A program made the translations under genes and the position numbers. Source: Lysobacteraceae bacterium P (GTDB lineage Bacteria; Pseudomonadota; Gammaproteobacteria; Xanthomonadales; Xanthomonadaceae). Taken from it: DNA of 64,000 nt. Positions 27,714 to 36,273 of this stretch are shown piece by piece. The DNA lies in the NCBI GenBank assembly GCA_005503055.1, contig SCOX01000010.1, positions 62,001 through 126,000 of the forward strand, written 5' to 3'. Numbering within the stretch: the stretch's first letter is position 1; each line of letters opens with the position of its first letter. Under the pieces are notes generated by a model that did not search any database, was not told where the DNA came from, and was given only the letters and a program-made list of their open reading frames with translations.

Positions 27714-29438
27714 TCACATCACCGTACTGGTGTCGTGCGCGTTGGCCGAGTTGGCAACGGGCATGGCCGCAGTCGTGCGCAGGCGCGAGGCGGTGTAGCC
27801 CGTCACGCGGTCGCGGCCGGCGGCCTTGCTCGCGTACAGCGCCGCGTCGGCACGTTCGAGCAGCTTCTCCACACTCTCGCCGTGATGCAGTTCCGCGACG
27901 CCCAGGCTCAGGGTCGTGGTGAACAGGCGGTTGTCGATGGACAGCGGTCGGCAGTTCACCGCCACGCGCAAATTCTCGGCCACGCACAACGCCTCGCGCA
28001 GCTGCGTGTCGGGCAACACGACCAGGACTTCGTCGCCGCCGTAACGGCCGAACAGGTCGTAGGTACGCAGGCGGTTGCGTGTGCGCAGCGCGACGATGCG
28101 CAGCGTCTGGTCGCCGACGCGGTGGCCGTGCGCGTCGTTGATGCGCTTGAAGAAATCGATGTCGAAGAACACCACCGACAACGGGCGACGCCCGCGTTGC
28201 GCGGCCTCGACGAGCGATTCCAGGCGTTCGGTGATGGCCGAGCGCGTCAACGCCCCGGTCAGCACGTCGTAGGTCGCCAGGCGGCTGGCGTGATCGCGGT
28301 CGCGGCGCATCTGGTGCAGGTGGTCGGTCAGGCCGATGGTGAGCACCAGGCCGCCCATCGCCAGGCCGATCGGGAAGGCGTACTCCATCCATTCCGGATT
28401 GCGCCAACCGCCGAGCAGTTCGCCCAAGCGCAGCATCACCAGCGCGATCATCGGCGCCCAGGACAGCACCATGAAGTACGCCTCGCGCTGCCGGCTCCAG
28501 GCTCCGGAGACGCTGACGGCGAACGTCGTCACTGCCGACACCAGGAACACGGCGTTCGCCAGCCAGCCCAGCCAGCCGGCCGCGCTGCCCAGGTTCGCCA
28601 GCAACAGCAGCAGCAACACCGCGTTGCAGCCGTGCAGCACGCGCATGAAGCGCGGATGGCGTTCGGGCAGGTTGAGGTAGAGCGCGACGAAGCTGTTGCT
28701 CGCCAGCACGCCGAACAGGCCGAACATGCGGCCCACGCGCGGGTCCGGGCCGACCAGTTCGGCCAGCCACGGCAGCGCGCGAACCTCACCGCCCACGCAC
28801 GCCAGGTACAGCGCCTGCGAGGCGAGGGTCAGGAACAGATAGGCGTAGCTGCGCTCGCCGATGCCCACCCAGAAGCCGACCGCCAGCAACGCCAGCACGG
28901 CCAGCGTGCCCAGTACGAAGGTACGCAGGGCGACATGTCGCAGGTCATGGCGGTGCACCATCGCCAGCGGTTCCACGTCCACCGCCATCGGCGAGGGCGT
29001 GAGCGCGTGCACGCGCAGGTAGATCGATTCGCCCGTCGCGAGCCCCTGCGGCAGCGGGATCACCAGTGCGCGGGTCGAGAAGTCCGGATCGGCGTCGTTG
29101 CCGATCAGTCCACGCCGCACCGGCATCGCCTCGCCGGGCCGCCAGACTTCGACATGGTTGAGATAGGGGAAGCGCAGGACGAGGTTGGGGGCATCCGCCG
29201 GCGAGACCGGCTGGCGGGCGGTCAGCCGCCACCAGCGCGGACGGCTGCCGGTCTCGTGGATGGACTGGCCTTCGACGCGGGCGAATTCGCTCTGGCGCTC
29301 ACCGGACAGGACCTGCACGGGCACGGGGTCGCCGTCGAGCCGGGACACGTCGAAGAGCTGCGCCGACGCGGACGTCGCCACGAGCATCCCGACACCGACC
29401 ACTACGGCCTGCCACCACCGACGCAAGGGTTTCCCCAT
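27714..29438 (-). CDS. 7TM-DISM diguanylate cyclase with a GGDEV motif
   Basis: 574 residues: signal peptide (about 1-26, ending SASA), DISMED2-like periplasmic domain (to about 170), seven membrane helices (about 180-370) and a GGDEF domain. The catalytic loop is RYGGDEVLVV, with Val replacing the final Phe, a change many active cyclases tolerate. An I-site RTYD stands five residues before GGDEV, so product inhibition is likely. FFDIDFFKRIND and the C-terminal RADAALYASKAAGRDRV are normal. It differs from the cyclase at 1143-2978 in having a canonical I-site. Monocistronic. Confidence 0.88.
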   Translation of the reverse strand: MGKPLRRWWQAVVVGVGMLVATSASAQLFDVSRLDGDPVPVQVLSGERQSEFARVEGQSIHETGSRPRWWRLTARQPVSPADAPNLVLRFPYLNHVEVWRPGEAMPVRRGLIGNDADPDFSTRALVIPLPQGLATGESIYLRVHALTPSPMAVDVEPLAMVHRHDLRHVALRTFVLGTLAVLALLAVGFWVGIGERSYAYLFLTLASQALYLACVGGEVRALPWLAELVGPDPRVGRMFGLFGVLASNSFVALYLNLPERHPRFMRVLHGCNAVLLLLLLANLGSAAGWLGWLANAVFLVSAVTTFAVSVSGAWSRQREAYFMVLSWAPMIALVMLRLGELLGGWRNPEWMEYAFPIGLAMGGLVLTIGLTDHLHQMRRDRDHASRLATYDVLTGALTRSAITERLESLVEAAQRGRRPLSVVFFDIDFFKRINDAHGHRVGDQTLRIVALRTRNRLRTYDLFGRYGGDEVLVVLPDTQLREALCVAENLRVAVNCRPLSIDNRLFTTTLSLGVAELHHGESVEKLLERADAALYASKAAGRDRVTGYTASRLRTTAAMPVANSANAHDTSTVM

Positions 29439-29535
29439 GACCCGTCCGGCCCCCGAGCAAGGTCCGGGAGCATAACGTACTGTGACCGGCGTCGAAAAAT
29501 CGCCCGACGAAGGGCGGTGCGGGACCGGCCGGCGG

Positions 29536-30468
29536 TCAGGCCTGGGCGCCCTGCCCCGTCACCCGCGCCACGGCGTCGTGGGCATGCAGGCTTTCGAAAT
29601 GGGCGACCTGGGCGTCGAACCGCTCGACCCGGGGGTCCGCCGACAGCGCTGCGGCCACACGGCGAGCCGCGTCCTCGCAGAACATGAGGTTCTCGGCGTT
29701 GAGGCGGGCGAACGCCTGTTCGTCCTCGCGCTTCACGGCGGTCTGGACCGGCGTGGCCAGGGCGTGTTCCAGCGCGTCGATCAACGCCACCAGCGGCAGT
29801 TCGTCGAAGGCCGGACGCAGCTCCACGCGGACATCGGCGCGACTGCGCTGGGCGTGCGGGGTGGCCGCCAGGCCGCGTTCGGAGGCCAGCCAGTCGCCCA
29901 CGACCGACGTCGACAGCGGACGCGCAGCCGCGAAATCCTCGGCGAAACGCTCGGCATTGAGCTGGCGCGAGAGCGCCGCCGAAGCCGGGCACGTACTGGA
30001 ATATTCGACCGAGAAACGCAGCGCCAGATGCAGGTGGCCCTCGCGCAGGGTCGCCTCGATTTCCACCGGATAGCGCTTCCAGCCGGCGTTGGCGCTGGCC
30101 AGCGCACGGCGCAGCAGGAGTTGCTCGTAACGCACCACCAGGCGTGCGGCGCTGGAAATGCCGTCCTGCTTCTCCACCAGCGTCTGCAGTACGCGACGCA
30201 GGCCGGCCGGGGTCACCGTTTCGCTGGCGAAGGCGTCCTGCAGTTGCAGGTACATGCGCGACATGTGGATGCCGCGTGCGTTGGCGTCCTTCAGGTCCAC
30301 CGAAACGTCGACGGAGGCGGCGACGGTGATCGCCTCGCCGTCGGGCCCGGTGACGCGCAGCGGCAGGGCGATGTTGGACATGCCTACCCAGTCGAGCGGA
30401 CGCGCCGCGGCGGCGGCGTCGAAGGCGACATCGGGAAGACGGCGCGGGGTGGTCGAGGTCGTGGTCAC
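29536..30468 (-). CDS. folE2: GTP cyclohydrolase FolE2
   Basis: Type IB GTP cyclohydrolase, first step of tetrahydrofolate (and queuosine precursor) synthesis, usable when zinc is short. Family features include RPLDWVGMSNIALP, DLKDANARGIHMSRMY and SVEYSSTCPASAALSRQLN with the metal-binding cysteine, and LNAENLMFCEDAARR. About 310 residues if the GTG at 30466-30468 is used. An ATG 15 codons upstream overlaps a TACAAT sequence that could be the -10, so the shorter start is preferred but unproven. Downstream lies the cyclase above. Confidence 0.9.
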   Translation of the reverse strand: MTTTSTTPRRLPDVAFDAAAAARPLDWVGMSNIALPLRVTGPDGEAITVAASVDVSVDLKDANARGIHMSRMYLQLQDAFASETVTPAGLRRVLQTLVEKQDGISSAARLVVRYEQLLLRRALASANAGWKRYPVEIEATLREGHLHLALRFSVEYSSTCPASAALSRQLNAERFAEDFAAARPLSTSVVGDWLASERGLAATPHAQRSRADVRVELRPAFDELPLVALIDALEHALATPVQTAVKREDEQAFARLNAENLMFCEDAARRVAAALSADPRVERFDAQVAHFESLHAHDAVARVTGQGAQA

Positions 30469-30609
30469 GGCGATGTTGTGGGGGTTGGCGCGGGGGAGCG
30501 CAAGCCGGGCCATTGTAGCGACCGCCCCGGCGGCGGCCGGCGGGAAGGGTGCAACAGTCAGTTCCGAGCCGTCGGCGCGCCTATCGCGACGATAGCCGCG
30601 CGCTCGGGC

Positions 30610-31320
30610 TCACCCGCGCGCGCCGCGCCAAGCGGTCCACAACGCCGACCATGGCGGCAGCGGCAGTGCCGCGTCGCCGCGCCGCAGGCGCTGACGCGCC
30701 AGCGCGGCCCAGAGCCGCCGCGGACGCGCGGCCTGGGCGAGCGGCCAGTGATCGAGCAATTCGGTCGCCCAGACACGCGTCGTCGCGCCCTCGCCTGCCC
30801 GCGCCAGTACGCTCAAGGGGACGGCCGATTCGCCCGTGTTGGCCAGCCGCGCATGCAGCAAGCCGGCCTGCACGAGCGGCAGGCCGTCGGACGAACCACC
30901 GAACAGCGCCGCCTCGACCTCGACCACGGCCTGCGCGAACGGTTGCAGGGTCGAGAACGCGTCCTCGCGATCGCGCGGGCGCTCGCGGCTTTCGCGCAAC
31001 GAGGGAATCGACGCCGCCAGCACCGGCCACGGCGCCGGCAACTTCTGCAGGGCGCTGCCGAGCGGATGCCGGCGCAGGCCGCGCGACCAGCCCTGCAGCT
31101 CCTCCATCCACCACGCGAGCTTGGCCTCGCCGGGGCGAGCATCGTTTCCGCCCCAGGCCGCGTCGGTCAGTTCCTGCTGCAGGGCCGCCCAGGCCAGCGC
31201 GGTGTCGTGCAGCTCCGGCGACACGAACACCTGCGCGACGCCCCACTCCGGCCAGCGCGCGCGCCATTTGTCGAGGAAGCTGTCGAGCGCTTCGTCGTGT
31301 ACGGACGCAGACGCACTCAT
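30610..31320 (-). CDS. Squalene/phytoene synthase-like domain protein
   Basis: 236 residues with weak similarity to the squalene/phytoene synthase superfamily: the helix with KLAWWMEELQGWSRGLRRHP resembles the segment that pairs the two substrate sites in that fold, and the distribution of helices fits. The Asp-rich DxxxD motifs needed for prenyl-diphosphate chemistry are not obvious, so it may be a non-catalytic relative, like the respiratory assembly factor NDUFAF6. Its ATG overlaps the gph stop in ATGA, and gph touches ubiG, so the three genes form a coupled unit and a link to ubiquinone metabolism is possible. Confidence 0.55.
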   Translation of the reverse strand: MSASASVHDEALDSFLDKWRARWPEWGVAQVFVSPELHDTALAWAALQQELTDAAWGGNDARPGEAKLAWWMEELQGWSRGLRRHPLGSALQKLPAPWPVLAASIPSLRESRERPRDREDAFSTLQPFAQAVVEVEAALFGGSSDGLPLVQAGLLHARLANTGESAVPLSVLARAGEGATTRVWATELLDHWPLAQAARPRRLWAALARQRLRRGDAALPLPPWSALWTAWRGARG

Positions 31321-32003
31321 CGCGAGACGGGCCATGCCTCGGGACGCGCCAGTTCGGTGGGCGCCTCGATCATGACGTCGCCCTGCCAGGCGATCGGGTC
31401 GTCCTCGTCCAGGCGATAGCCCCACAGCGCGACCACCGACGGCATGCCGGCCGCGCGTGCGGCGACGATGTCGCGTTCGTCGTCGCCGACATAGATGCAG
31501 TCGGCCGGCGCCACGCCGATGCGCTGCGCGGCCACGAGCAACGGCAGCGGATCGGGCTTGCGGGCGCTCAGGGTGTCGCCGCCGATCAGCACCGCGCATC
31601 GTTGTTCCCAGCCCAGCACGGGCATGATCTGGCGCGCGAGGTATTCGGGCTTGTTGGTCACGATGCCCCACACGCAGCCGGCGTCTTCCAGCGCGGTCAG
31701 CATCTCGTCGATGCCGCCGAACAATGCGCTGTGATGGCCGAGCGCGCGCTGATAGCAATCGAGGAATTCGGGGAGCCAGCGCCTGCGCTCCTCTGCGTCG
31801 ATGTCGGGGAATGCCGCGGCGATCATCGCCAGTCCGCCCTTCGACACGTGCGGGCGCAGGTCGGCCAGCGCCATCGGCGGCCGGTTGCGCGCCGCGCGCA
31901 TGGCGTCGATCGCCGCGACCATGTCGGGCGCGCTGTCGAGCAGCGTGCCGTCCAGGTCGAACAGCACCGCCTTGGGGAACTTCACCGCGTCCACCACCGC
32001 CAT
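31317..32003 (-). CDS. gph: Phosphoglycolate phosphatase (HAD family)
   Basis: A 228-residue HAD phosphatase. Motif I is FDLDGTLLDSAPD (nucleophile and acid Asp), motif II/III are IVTNKP and the Lys in ARKPDP, and motif IV is YVGDDERD. Close to Gph in length and motifs; family members remove 2-phosphoglycolate made during DNA repair, though other sugar phosphates are possible. It overlaps ubiG by one nt (TGATG) and the next gene by four, an arrangement common in Xanthomonadaceae and Pseudomonas. Confidence 0.9.
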   Translation of the reverse strand: MAVVDAVKFPKAVLFDLDGTLLDSAPDMVAAIDAMRAARNRPPMALADLRPHVSKGGLAMIAAAFPDIDAEERRRWLPEFLDCYQRALGHHSALFGGIDEMLTALEDAGCVWGIVTNKPEYLARQIMPVLGWEQRCAVLIGGDTLSARKPDPLPLLVAAQRIGVAPADCIYVGDDERDIVAARAAGMPSVVALWGYRLDEDDPIAWQGDVMIEAPTELARPEAWPVSR

Positions 32004-32728
32004 CACGCCGCCTCGGGCTTGGCCGCACAGGCCAGGTAGTTCACGTCGGTGCGTGCGATGACGCGGGCACTGTTGCGCCAGGGCTCGTACATCAGGCCGC
32101 TCACATCGTCCAGCGAGAGACCGGCGTCGCGCAGCCACGCGCCCAGTTCGTGCGGCTTGATGAAATCGCGGTACTGATGCGTGCCACGCGGCAGCAGGCG
32201 TGCGACGTACTCCGCGCCGACGATCGCCAGGGCGAACGCCGCCGGCGTGCGGTTGAGCGTGGACAGGAACAGCTTCCCGCCCGGGCGCAGCAGCGTGGCG
32301 CAGGCGCGGATGATCGAGCCCGGGTCGGGCACGTGTTCCAGCATTTCCATGCAGGTGATGGCGTCGAACTGCCCGGCCATTTCCTCGGCGAGCGATTCCA
32401 CCGACTGCAGGCGGTAGTCGACCTTCACCCCCGACTCCAGTCCGTGCAGGCGCGCGACCTTCACCAGTTCCGGCGCGAGATCGAGTGCGGTGACGCTCGC
32501 ACCCTCGTGCGCCAGGGCCTCGCTGAGCAGGCCGGCACCGCAGCCCACGTCGAGCACGCGCGCGCCACGCAACGCGGTGCGTTGCGCGACATATCCCAGG
32601 CGCGCGGGATTGAGCGCGTGCAGCGCCTTCTGCGGACCTTCCGGGTCCCACCAGCGCTGCGCGAGCGCGCCGAATTTGTCGAGTTCGGCCTGACTGAAGT
32701 TGCTGTCGGTTGAAGCGTGGTTACTCAT
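32003..32728 (-). CDS. ubiG: Ubiquinone biosynthesis O-methyltransferase
   Basis: Methylates two hydroxyls in the ubiquinone pathway. The 241-residue SAM-dependent protein has [20 protein letters not shown] at the start, motif [14 protein letters not shown] and [13 protein letters not shown], then the UbiG-type C-terminal region [12 protein letters not shown] with [11 protein letters not shown]. The start [11 protein letters not shown] is preferred; the longer frame runs through the intergenic repeat at 32745-32830. First gene of the ubiG-gph-phytoene-synthase-like unit. Confidence 0.95.
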   Translation of the reverse strand: MSNHASTDSNFSQAELDKFGALAQRWWDPEGPQKALHALNPARLGYVAQRTALRGARVLDVGCGAGLLSEALAHEGASVTALDLAPELVKVARLHGLESGVKVDYRLQSVESLAEEMAGQFDAITCMEMLEHVPDPGSIIRACATLLRPGGKLFLSTLNRTPAAFALAIVGAEYVARLLPRGTHQYRDFIKPHELGAWLRDAGLSLDDVSGLMYEPWRNSARVIARTDVNYLACAAKPEAA

Positions 32729-32744
32729 CCGCCCTCCGGTATCG

Positions 32745-32830
32745 CCATTCCCGCGAAAGCGGGAATCAGGTGCCGTGCCCACGTCGGAGCGACTGGTCGT
32801 CGCTGCTTCCCGCGCTCGCGGGAATGACGG
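32745..32830. repeat. Pair of ATTCCCGCGAAAGCGGGAAT-type palindromes
   Basis: Two short inverted repeats, 32747-32766 (ATTCCCGC-GAAA-GCGGGAAT) and 32807-32824 (TTCCCGCG-CT-CGCGGGAA), lie between the mtaD-like stop and ubiG. They are typical interspersed palindromes of this group and do not look like operators. Confidence 0.75.
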
Positions 32831-32849
32831 GGCGCGATCGTGAATGCCC

Positions 32850-34193
32850 TTACGTAAGTCGAATCGCCGCGATCCGCTCGCGCCATTGGCGCGCATTGGC
32901 GACGATCGCCGCCGCGTCCATGTCGACCAGCATGCGCTCTCGCAACTTGCTGCGGCCTGCGATCCACACGTCGCTGACCTGGTGTCGTCCGGTCGCGTAG
33001 ATCAATTGCGAGACGACGTGATGGAGCGGCTGCGTTTCCAGCTGTCCAAGATCGACGCAGACCAGGTCGGCCTGCTTGCCCGGCTCGATCGAACCGACCC
33101 GCGCCTCGAAGCCCAGCGCGCGTGCGCCGCCGAGCGTGGCGGCGTGCAACGCGGTGGCCGCATCGAATGCCGACGCGTCCTCGGCCACGGCCTTGGCCAG
33201 CAGCGCGGCAGTGCGCGTTTCGCCGAACATGTCCAGATCGTTGTTGCTGGCGCAGCCGTCGGTGCCGATGGCGACATTGACGCCGGCCTTGACCAGTTTG
33301 CCTACCGGGCAGAAGCCAGAGGCCAGCTTGAGGTTGGATTCCGGGCAGTGCACCACGCTCACGCCGCGCTGCGCGCACAGCGCGATCTCCGCGTCGGTGA
33401 GCTGGGTCATGTGCACGGCGATGAGGCGGTCGTTCACCAGGCCCAGCCGGTCCAATCGCGCCAGCGGCCGCTGACCGAGCTTCTCGTGCGATTCGACCAC
33501 TTCATGCGCGGTCTCGTGCGTATGCAGATGCACGGGGATGTCGAGCTGGTCCGAGAGCATGCGGATGCGCTCGAAGTTTTCGTCGGACACGGTGTACGGC
33601 GCGTGCGGCGCGAAGGCCGTCGCCACCAGCGGATCGTCGCGCCACTGATCGTGCACTTCGCCGGCGCGGTCGAAATATTCCTCGGAGGTCTTCGCCCACG
33701 CAGTGGGGAAGTCGATCACCGGCAGGCCCACCCGCGCGCGGAAACCGTGCTGCTTGTAGACGGCGGCCTGGACGTCGGGGAAGAAGTAGTTTTCGTTGGC
33801 GCAGGTGGTGCCGCCGCGGAGCATCTCGGCGATGGCCAGCGTGATGCCGTCCTCGATGAATTCCGGCCCCATCACCGCGCCTTCGACCGGCCAGATGTGG
33901 CCTTGCAGCCATTCCATCAGCGGCAGGTCGTCGGCGACGCCGCGCAGCAGCGTCATCGGGTTGTGCGCGTGCGAATTGACCAGGCCGGGGATCAGCGCCG
34001 CGTCGGGCCGCGAGACGGTTTCCTTCGCGGCGAAGCGCGCACGCGCCTCGCGAATGGGAAGCAGCGCGACGATCGCGCCGTCGCGCACGACGACGGCATG
34101 GTCCTCCAGGACCACGCCATGCGGCACCACGGGCACCACCCATCCGGCTTCGATCAACAGGTCGCAGGCTTCGGGGGTGCGGTCGTGGGTCAT
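32850..34193 (-). CDS. mtaD: TRZ/ATZ amidohydrolase, MtaD-type (methylthioadenosine/S-adenosylhomocysteine deaminase-like)
   Basis: A 447-residue zinc/iron-dependent deaminase of the amidohydrolase superfamily. Metal-site motifs are complete: NSHAHNPM (HxH), the segment [17 protein letters not shown] and the Asp in [12 protein letters not shown]. It starts at [11 protein letters not shown]. Members deaminate 5'-methylthioadenosine or S-adenosylhomocysteine to the inosine forms, or act on related purines, so substrate is inferred only. The neighbour ubiG makes S-adenosylhomocysteine, and the two are adjacent in many relatives, a plausible metabolic link, though a 121-nt repeat-bearing gap separates them. 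Confidence 0.85.
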   Translation of the reverse strand: MTHDRTPEACDLLIEAGWVVPVVPHGVVLEDHAVVVRDGAIVALLPIREARARFAAKETVSRPDAALIPGLVNSHAHNPMTLLRGVADDLPLMEWLQGHIWPVEGAVMGPEFIEDGITLAIAEMLRGGTTCANENYFFPDVQAAVYKQHGFRARVGLPVIDFPTAWAKTSEEYFDRAGEVHDQWRDDPLVATAFAPHAPYTVSDENFERIRMLSDQLDIPVHLHTHETAHEVVESHEKLGQRPLARLDRLGLVNDRLIAVHMTQLTDAEIALCAQRGVSVVHCPESNLKLASGFCPVGKLVKAGVNVAIGTDGCASNNDLDMFGETRTAALLAKAVAEDASAFDAATALHAATLGGARALGFEARVGSIEPGKQADLVCVDLGQLETQPLHHVVSQLIYATGRHQVSDVWIAGRSKLRERMLVDMDAAAIVANARQWRERIAAIRLT

Positions 34194-34207
34194 GCGGCCT
34201 CTCTTTC

Positions 34208-34354
34208 GTCATCCCGGCGAAGGCCGGGATCCAGTTCGCGCCGGTGCGCCATGGCAGCGCGCCGGCGTGTGTCGTGCACCCAGTGTCGTCGGCGAATGCG
34301 TCCGCGGCGTTTCGGACGTGACGGCCTGGATTCCGGCTTCCGCCGGGATGACGC
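34208..34354. repeat. Inverted pair of GTCATCCCGGCGAAGGCCGGGAT repeats
   Basis: 34208-34232 and 34327-34354 are near reverse complements of each other and each is itself palindromic. They fill much of the 203-nt gap between efp (stop) and the deaminase start. A related single palindrome is at 41966-41993. Confidence 0.75.
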
Positions 34355-34396
34355 ATCGGCAACGCCGCTCGCACAATGCGCGAGCGGACCGTCGCC

Positions 34397-34963
34397 TCAC
34401 TTCACTCGGCTGACGTACTCGCCCGAGCGGGTGTCGACCTTGATGATTTCTTCCTGGCCGACGAACAGCGGCACGCGCACCACCGCGCCGGTTTCCAGCG
34501 TCGCCGGCTTGCCACCGCCACCGGAGGTGTCGCCACGGACGCCTGGATCGGTCTCGGTGATCTTCAGCTCGACGAAGTTCGGCGGCTGCACGGCGATCGG
34601 GGTGCCGTTCCACAGCGTGACGACGCACTCTTCCTCGCCCTTGAGCCACTTCTCGGCGCCGCCCATGCCGGCCTTGTCGGCCTGCACCTGCTCGAACGAC
34701 TCCTGGTTCATGAAGTGCCAGTACTCGCCATCCGAGTACAGGTACTGCATGTCGGTGTCCACGACGTCGGCCTGCTCGACGTTGTCGGTGGCCTTCATGG
34801 TCATTTCGACCACGCGGCCGGACTTGATGCTGCGGTACTTCACGCGGGTGAACGCCTGGCCCTTGCCCGGCTTGACGTACTCGGTCTCGGTGATGATGCA
34901 CGGGTCGTTGTTGACCAGAATCTTCTGACCGTTCTTGACGTCGTTCATGCCCAGGGTGGCCAT
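34397..34963 (-). CDS. efp: Elongation factor P
   Basis: A 188-residue translation factor that rescues ribosomes stalled on polyproline. The tip loop is [10 protein letters not shown], with the lysine that receives beta-lysine in the EpmA/EpmB/EpmC pathway rather than arginine. All three domains are present and the C-terminal signature region ([20 protein letters not shown]) is intact. It has a good AGGAG ribosome site. Divergent from epmB (gap 121 nt), so enzyme and substrate are neighbours. Confidence 0.97.
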   Translation of the reverse strand: MATLGMNDVKNGQKILVNNDPCIITETEYVKPGKGQAFTRVKYRSIKSGRVVEMTMKATDNVEQADVVDTDMQYLYSDGEYWHFMNQESFEQVQADKAGMGGAEKWLKGEEECVVTLWNGTPIAVQPPNFVELKITETDPGVRGDTSGGGGKPATLETGAVVRVPLFVGQEEIIKVDTRSGEYVSRVK

Positions 34964-35084
34964 GAGGGAAACTCCTGCGTAAGTGAATTGGGTGTCGGCC
35001 GGCCGCCCCGAGCGGGCGGGAGGCTAGAATGTCGGGCTGTTGTGCCCGGCCGGATGGCCGCGGCGCAAGGAAAACCGGTCCGCC

Positions 35085-36110
35085 ATGATACCCGCTGCCC
35101 CCGTTCCTCAGCACCCCGCACCTACCGTCGCCCCGACACCGCGCTGGCAACAGCTGTGGCGCGACGCCGTGCGCGACCCGCGGGAGCTGTTGTCGATGGT
35201 CGGTCTGGATGCGGACGCGCTCGGTGTTTCGGACGAGGCGGCGGCGCAGTTCCCGCTGCGGGTACCCCACGGGTTCGTCGCCCGCATGCGCCACGGCAAC
35301 CCGCACGACCCACTGCTGCGACAGGTCCTGCCGCTGGACGCCGAGATGCGCCCGATGCCGGGCTTCAGCCTGGACGCCGTGGGCGATGGCGCGGCCAAGG
35401 CGGGCCACGGCGTCATTCGCAAGTACCGCGGGCGCGCCCTGCTGATCGCCACCGGATCCTGTGCGATCCATTGCCGCTACTGCTTCCGCCGGCATTTCCC
35501 CTACGCCGAAGAGACCGCGGCGGCGGCGGGATGGCGCGAGGCGGTCGCGGCGATCCGGGCCGATGCCTCGATCGACGAGGTGATCCTCTCCGGCGGCGAC
35601 CCCTGGTCGCTGTCCACGCCGAAGCTGGTCGAATTGACCGATGCGCTGGCCACCGTGCCGCACCTCAAGCGCCTGCGCGTGCACACCCGCCTGCCGGTGG
35701 TTCTGCCCGAACGGGTCGACGAGGCACTGCTGGACTGGCTCGGCGCTCTGCCCTGGCCGGTCACCGTGGTCCTCCATGCGAACCACGCCAACGAGTTCGA
35801 CGACGTCGTCGATGCCGCAATGGCGCGCCTGCGCGGTGCCGGCGCGCTCCTGCTCAACCAGGCCGTGCTGCTGCGCGGGGTCAACGATTCGGTGGACGCA
35901 CTTGCCCAATTGAGCGAACGCGGCCATGCGGCCGGCGTGCTGCCCTACTACCTGCATCAGCTCGACCGGGTCCAGGGCGCGGCGCACTTCGAAGTCGCCG
36001 ACGAGACCGCACTGAGGCTGCATCGCGAACTGGCCGCGCGCGTGTCGGGATACCTGGTGCCCAAGCTCGTGCGCGAGGTCGCGGGCGATCCGGGCAAGCG
36101 CCCGCTCTAG
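35085..36110 (+). CDS. epmB: EF-P beta-lysylation protein EpmB (lysine 2,3-aminomutase-like)
   Basis: Radical SAM enzyme that converts (S)-alpha-lysine to (R)-beta-lysine for attachment to EF-P. The 341-residue protein has the 4Fe-4S motif CAIHCRYC (Cys126, 130, 133), SGGDPWSL and the PLP-type region of the aminomutase family. I chose MIPAAPVPQH as the start, since the preceding in-frame codons lie in the efp-epmB gap; TAGAAT (35025-35030) is a probable -10. epmA is not in this window. Confidence 0.93.
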   Translation: MIPAAPVPQHPAPTVAPTPRWQQLWRDAVRDPRELLSMVGLDADALGVSDEAAAQFPLRVPHGFVARMRHGNPHDPLLRQVLPLDAEMRPMPGFSLDAVGDGAAKAGHGVIRKYRGRALLIATGSCAIHCRYCFRRHFPYAEETAAAAGWREAVAAIRADASIDEVILSGGDPWSLSTPKLVELTDALATVPHLKRLRVHTRLPVVLPERVDEALLDWLGALPWPVTVVLHANHANEFDDVVDAAMARLRGAGALLLNQAVLLRGVNDSVDALAQLSERGHAAGVLPYYLHQLDRVQGAAHFEVADETALRLHRELAARVSGYLVPKLVREVAGDPGKRPL

Positions 36111-36273
36111 TTCGCGCCTGCAATCGGGTGAAGTTGGCACAGCGCGCGCGACGCGGGTCTCAAGTTCCTGGCGACCCGGTCGCTAAAACCGTCATATCCC
36201 CGGGGTTTCCGGTTCGCACGAATGGACTGAATATCCTGTTCATGTCATAACTCGTGCTTGGGGAGGTGACGCA

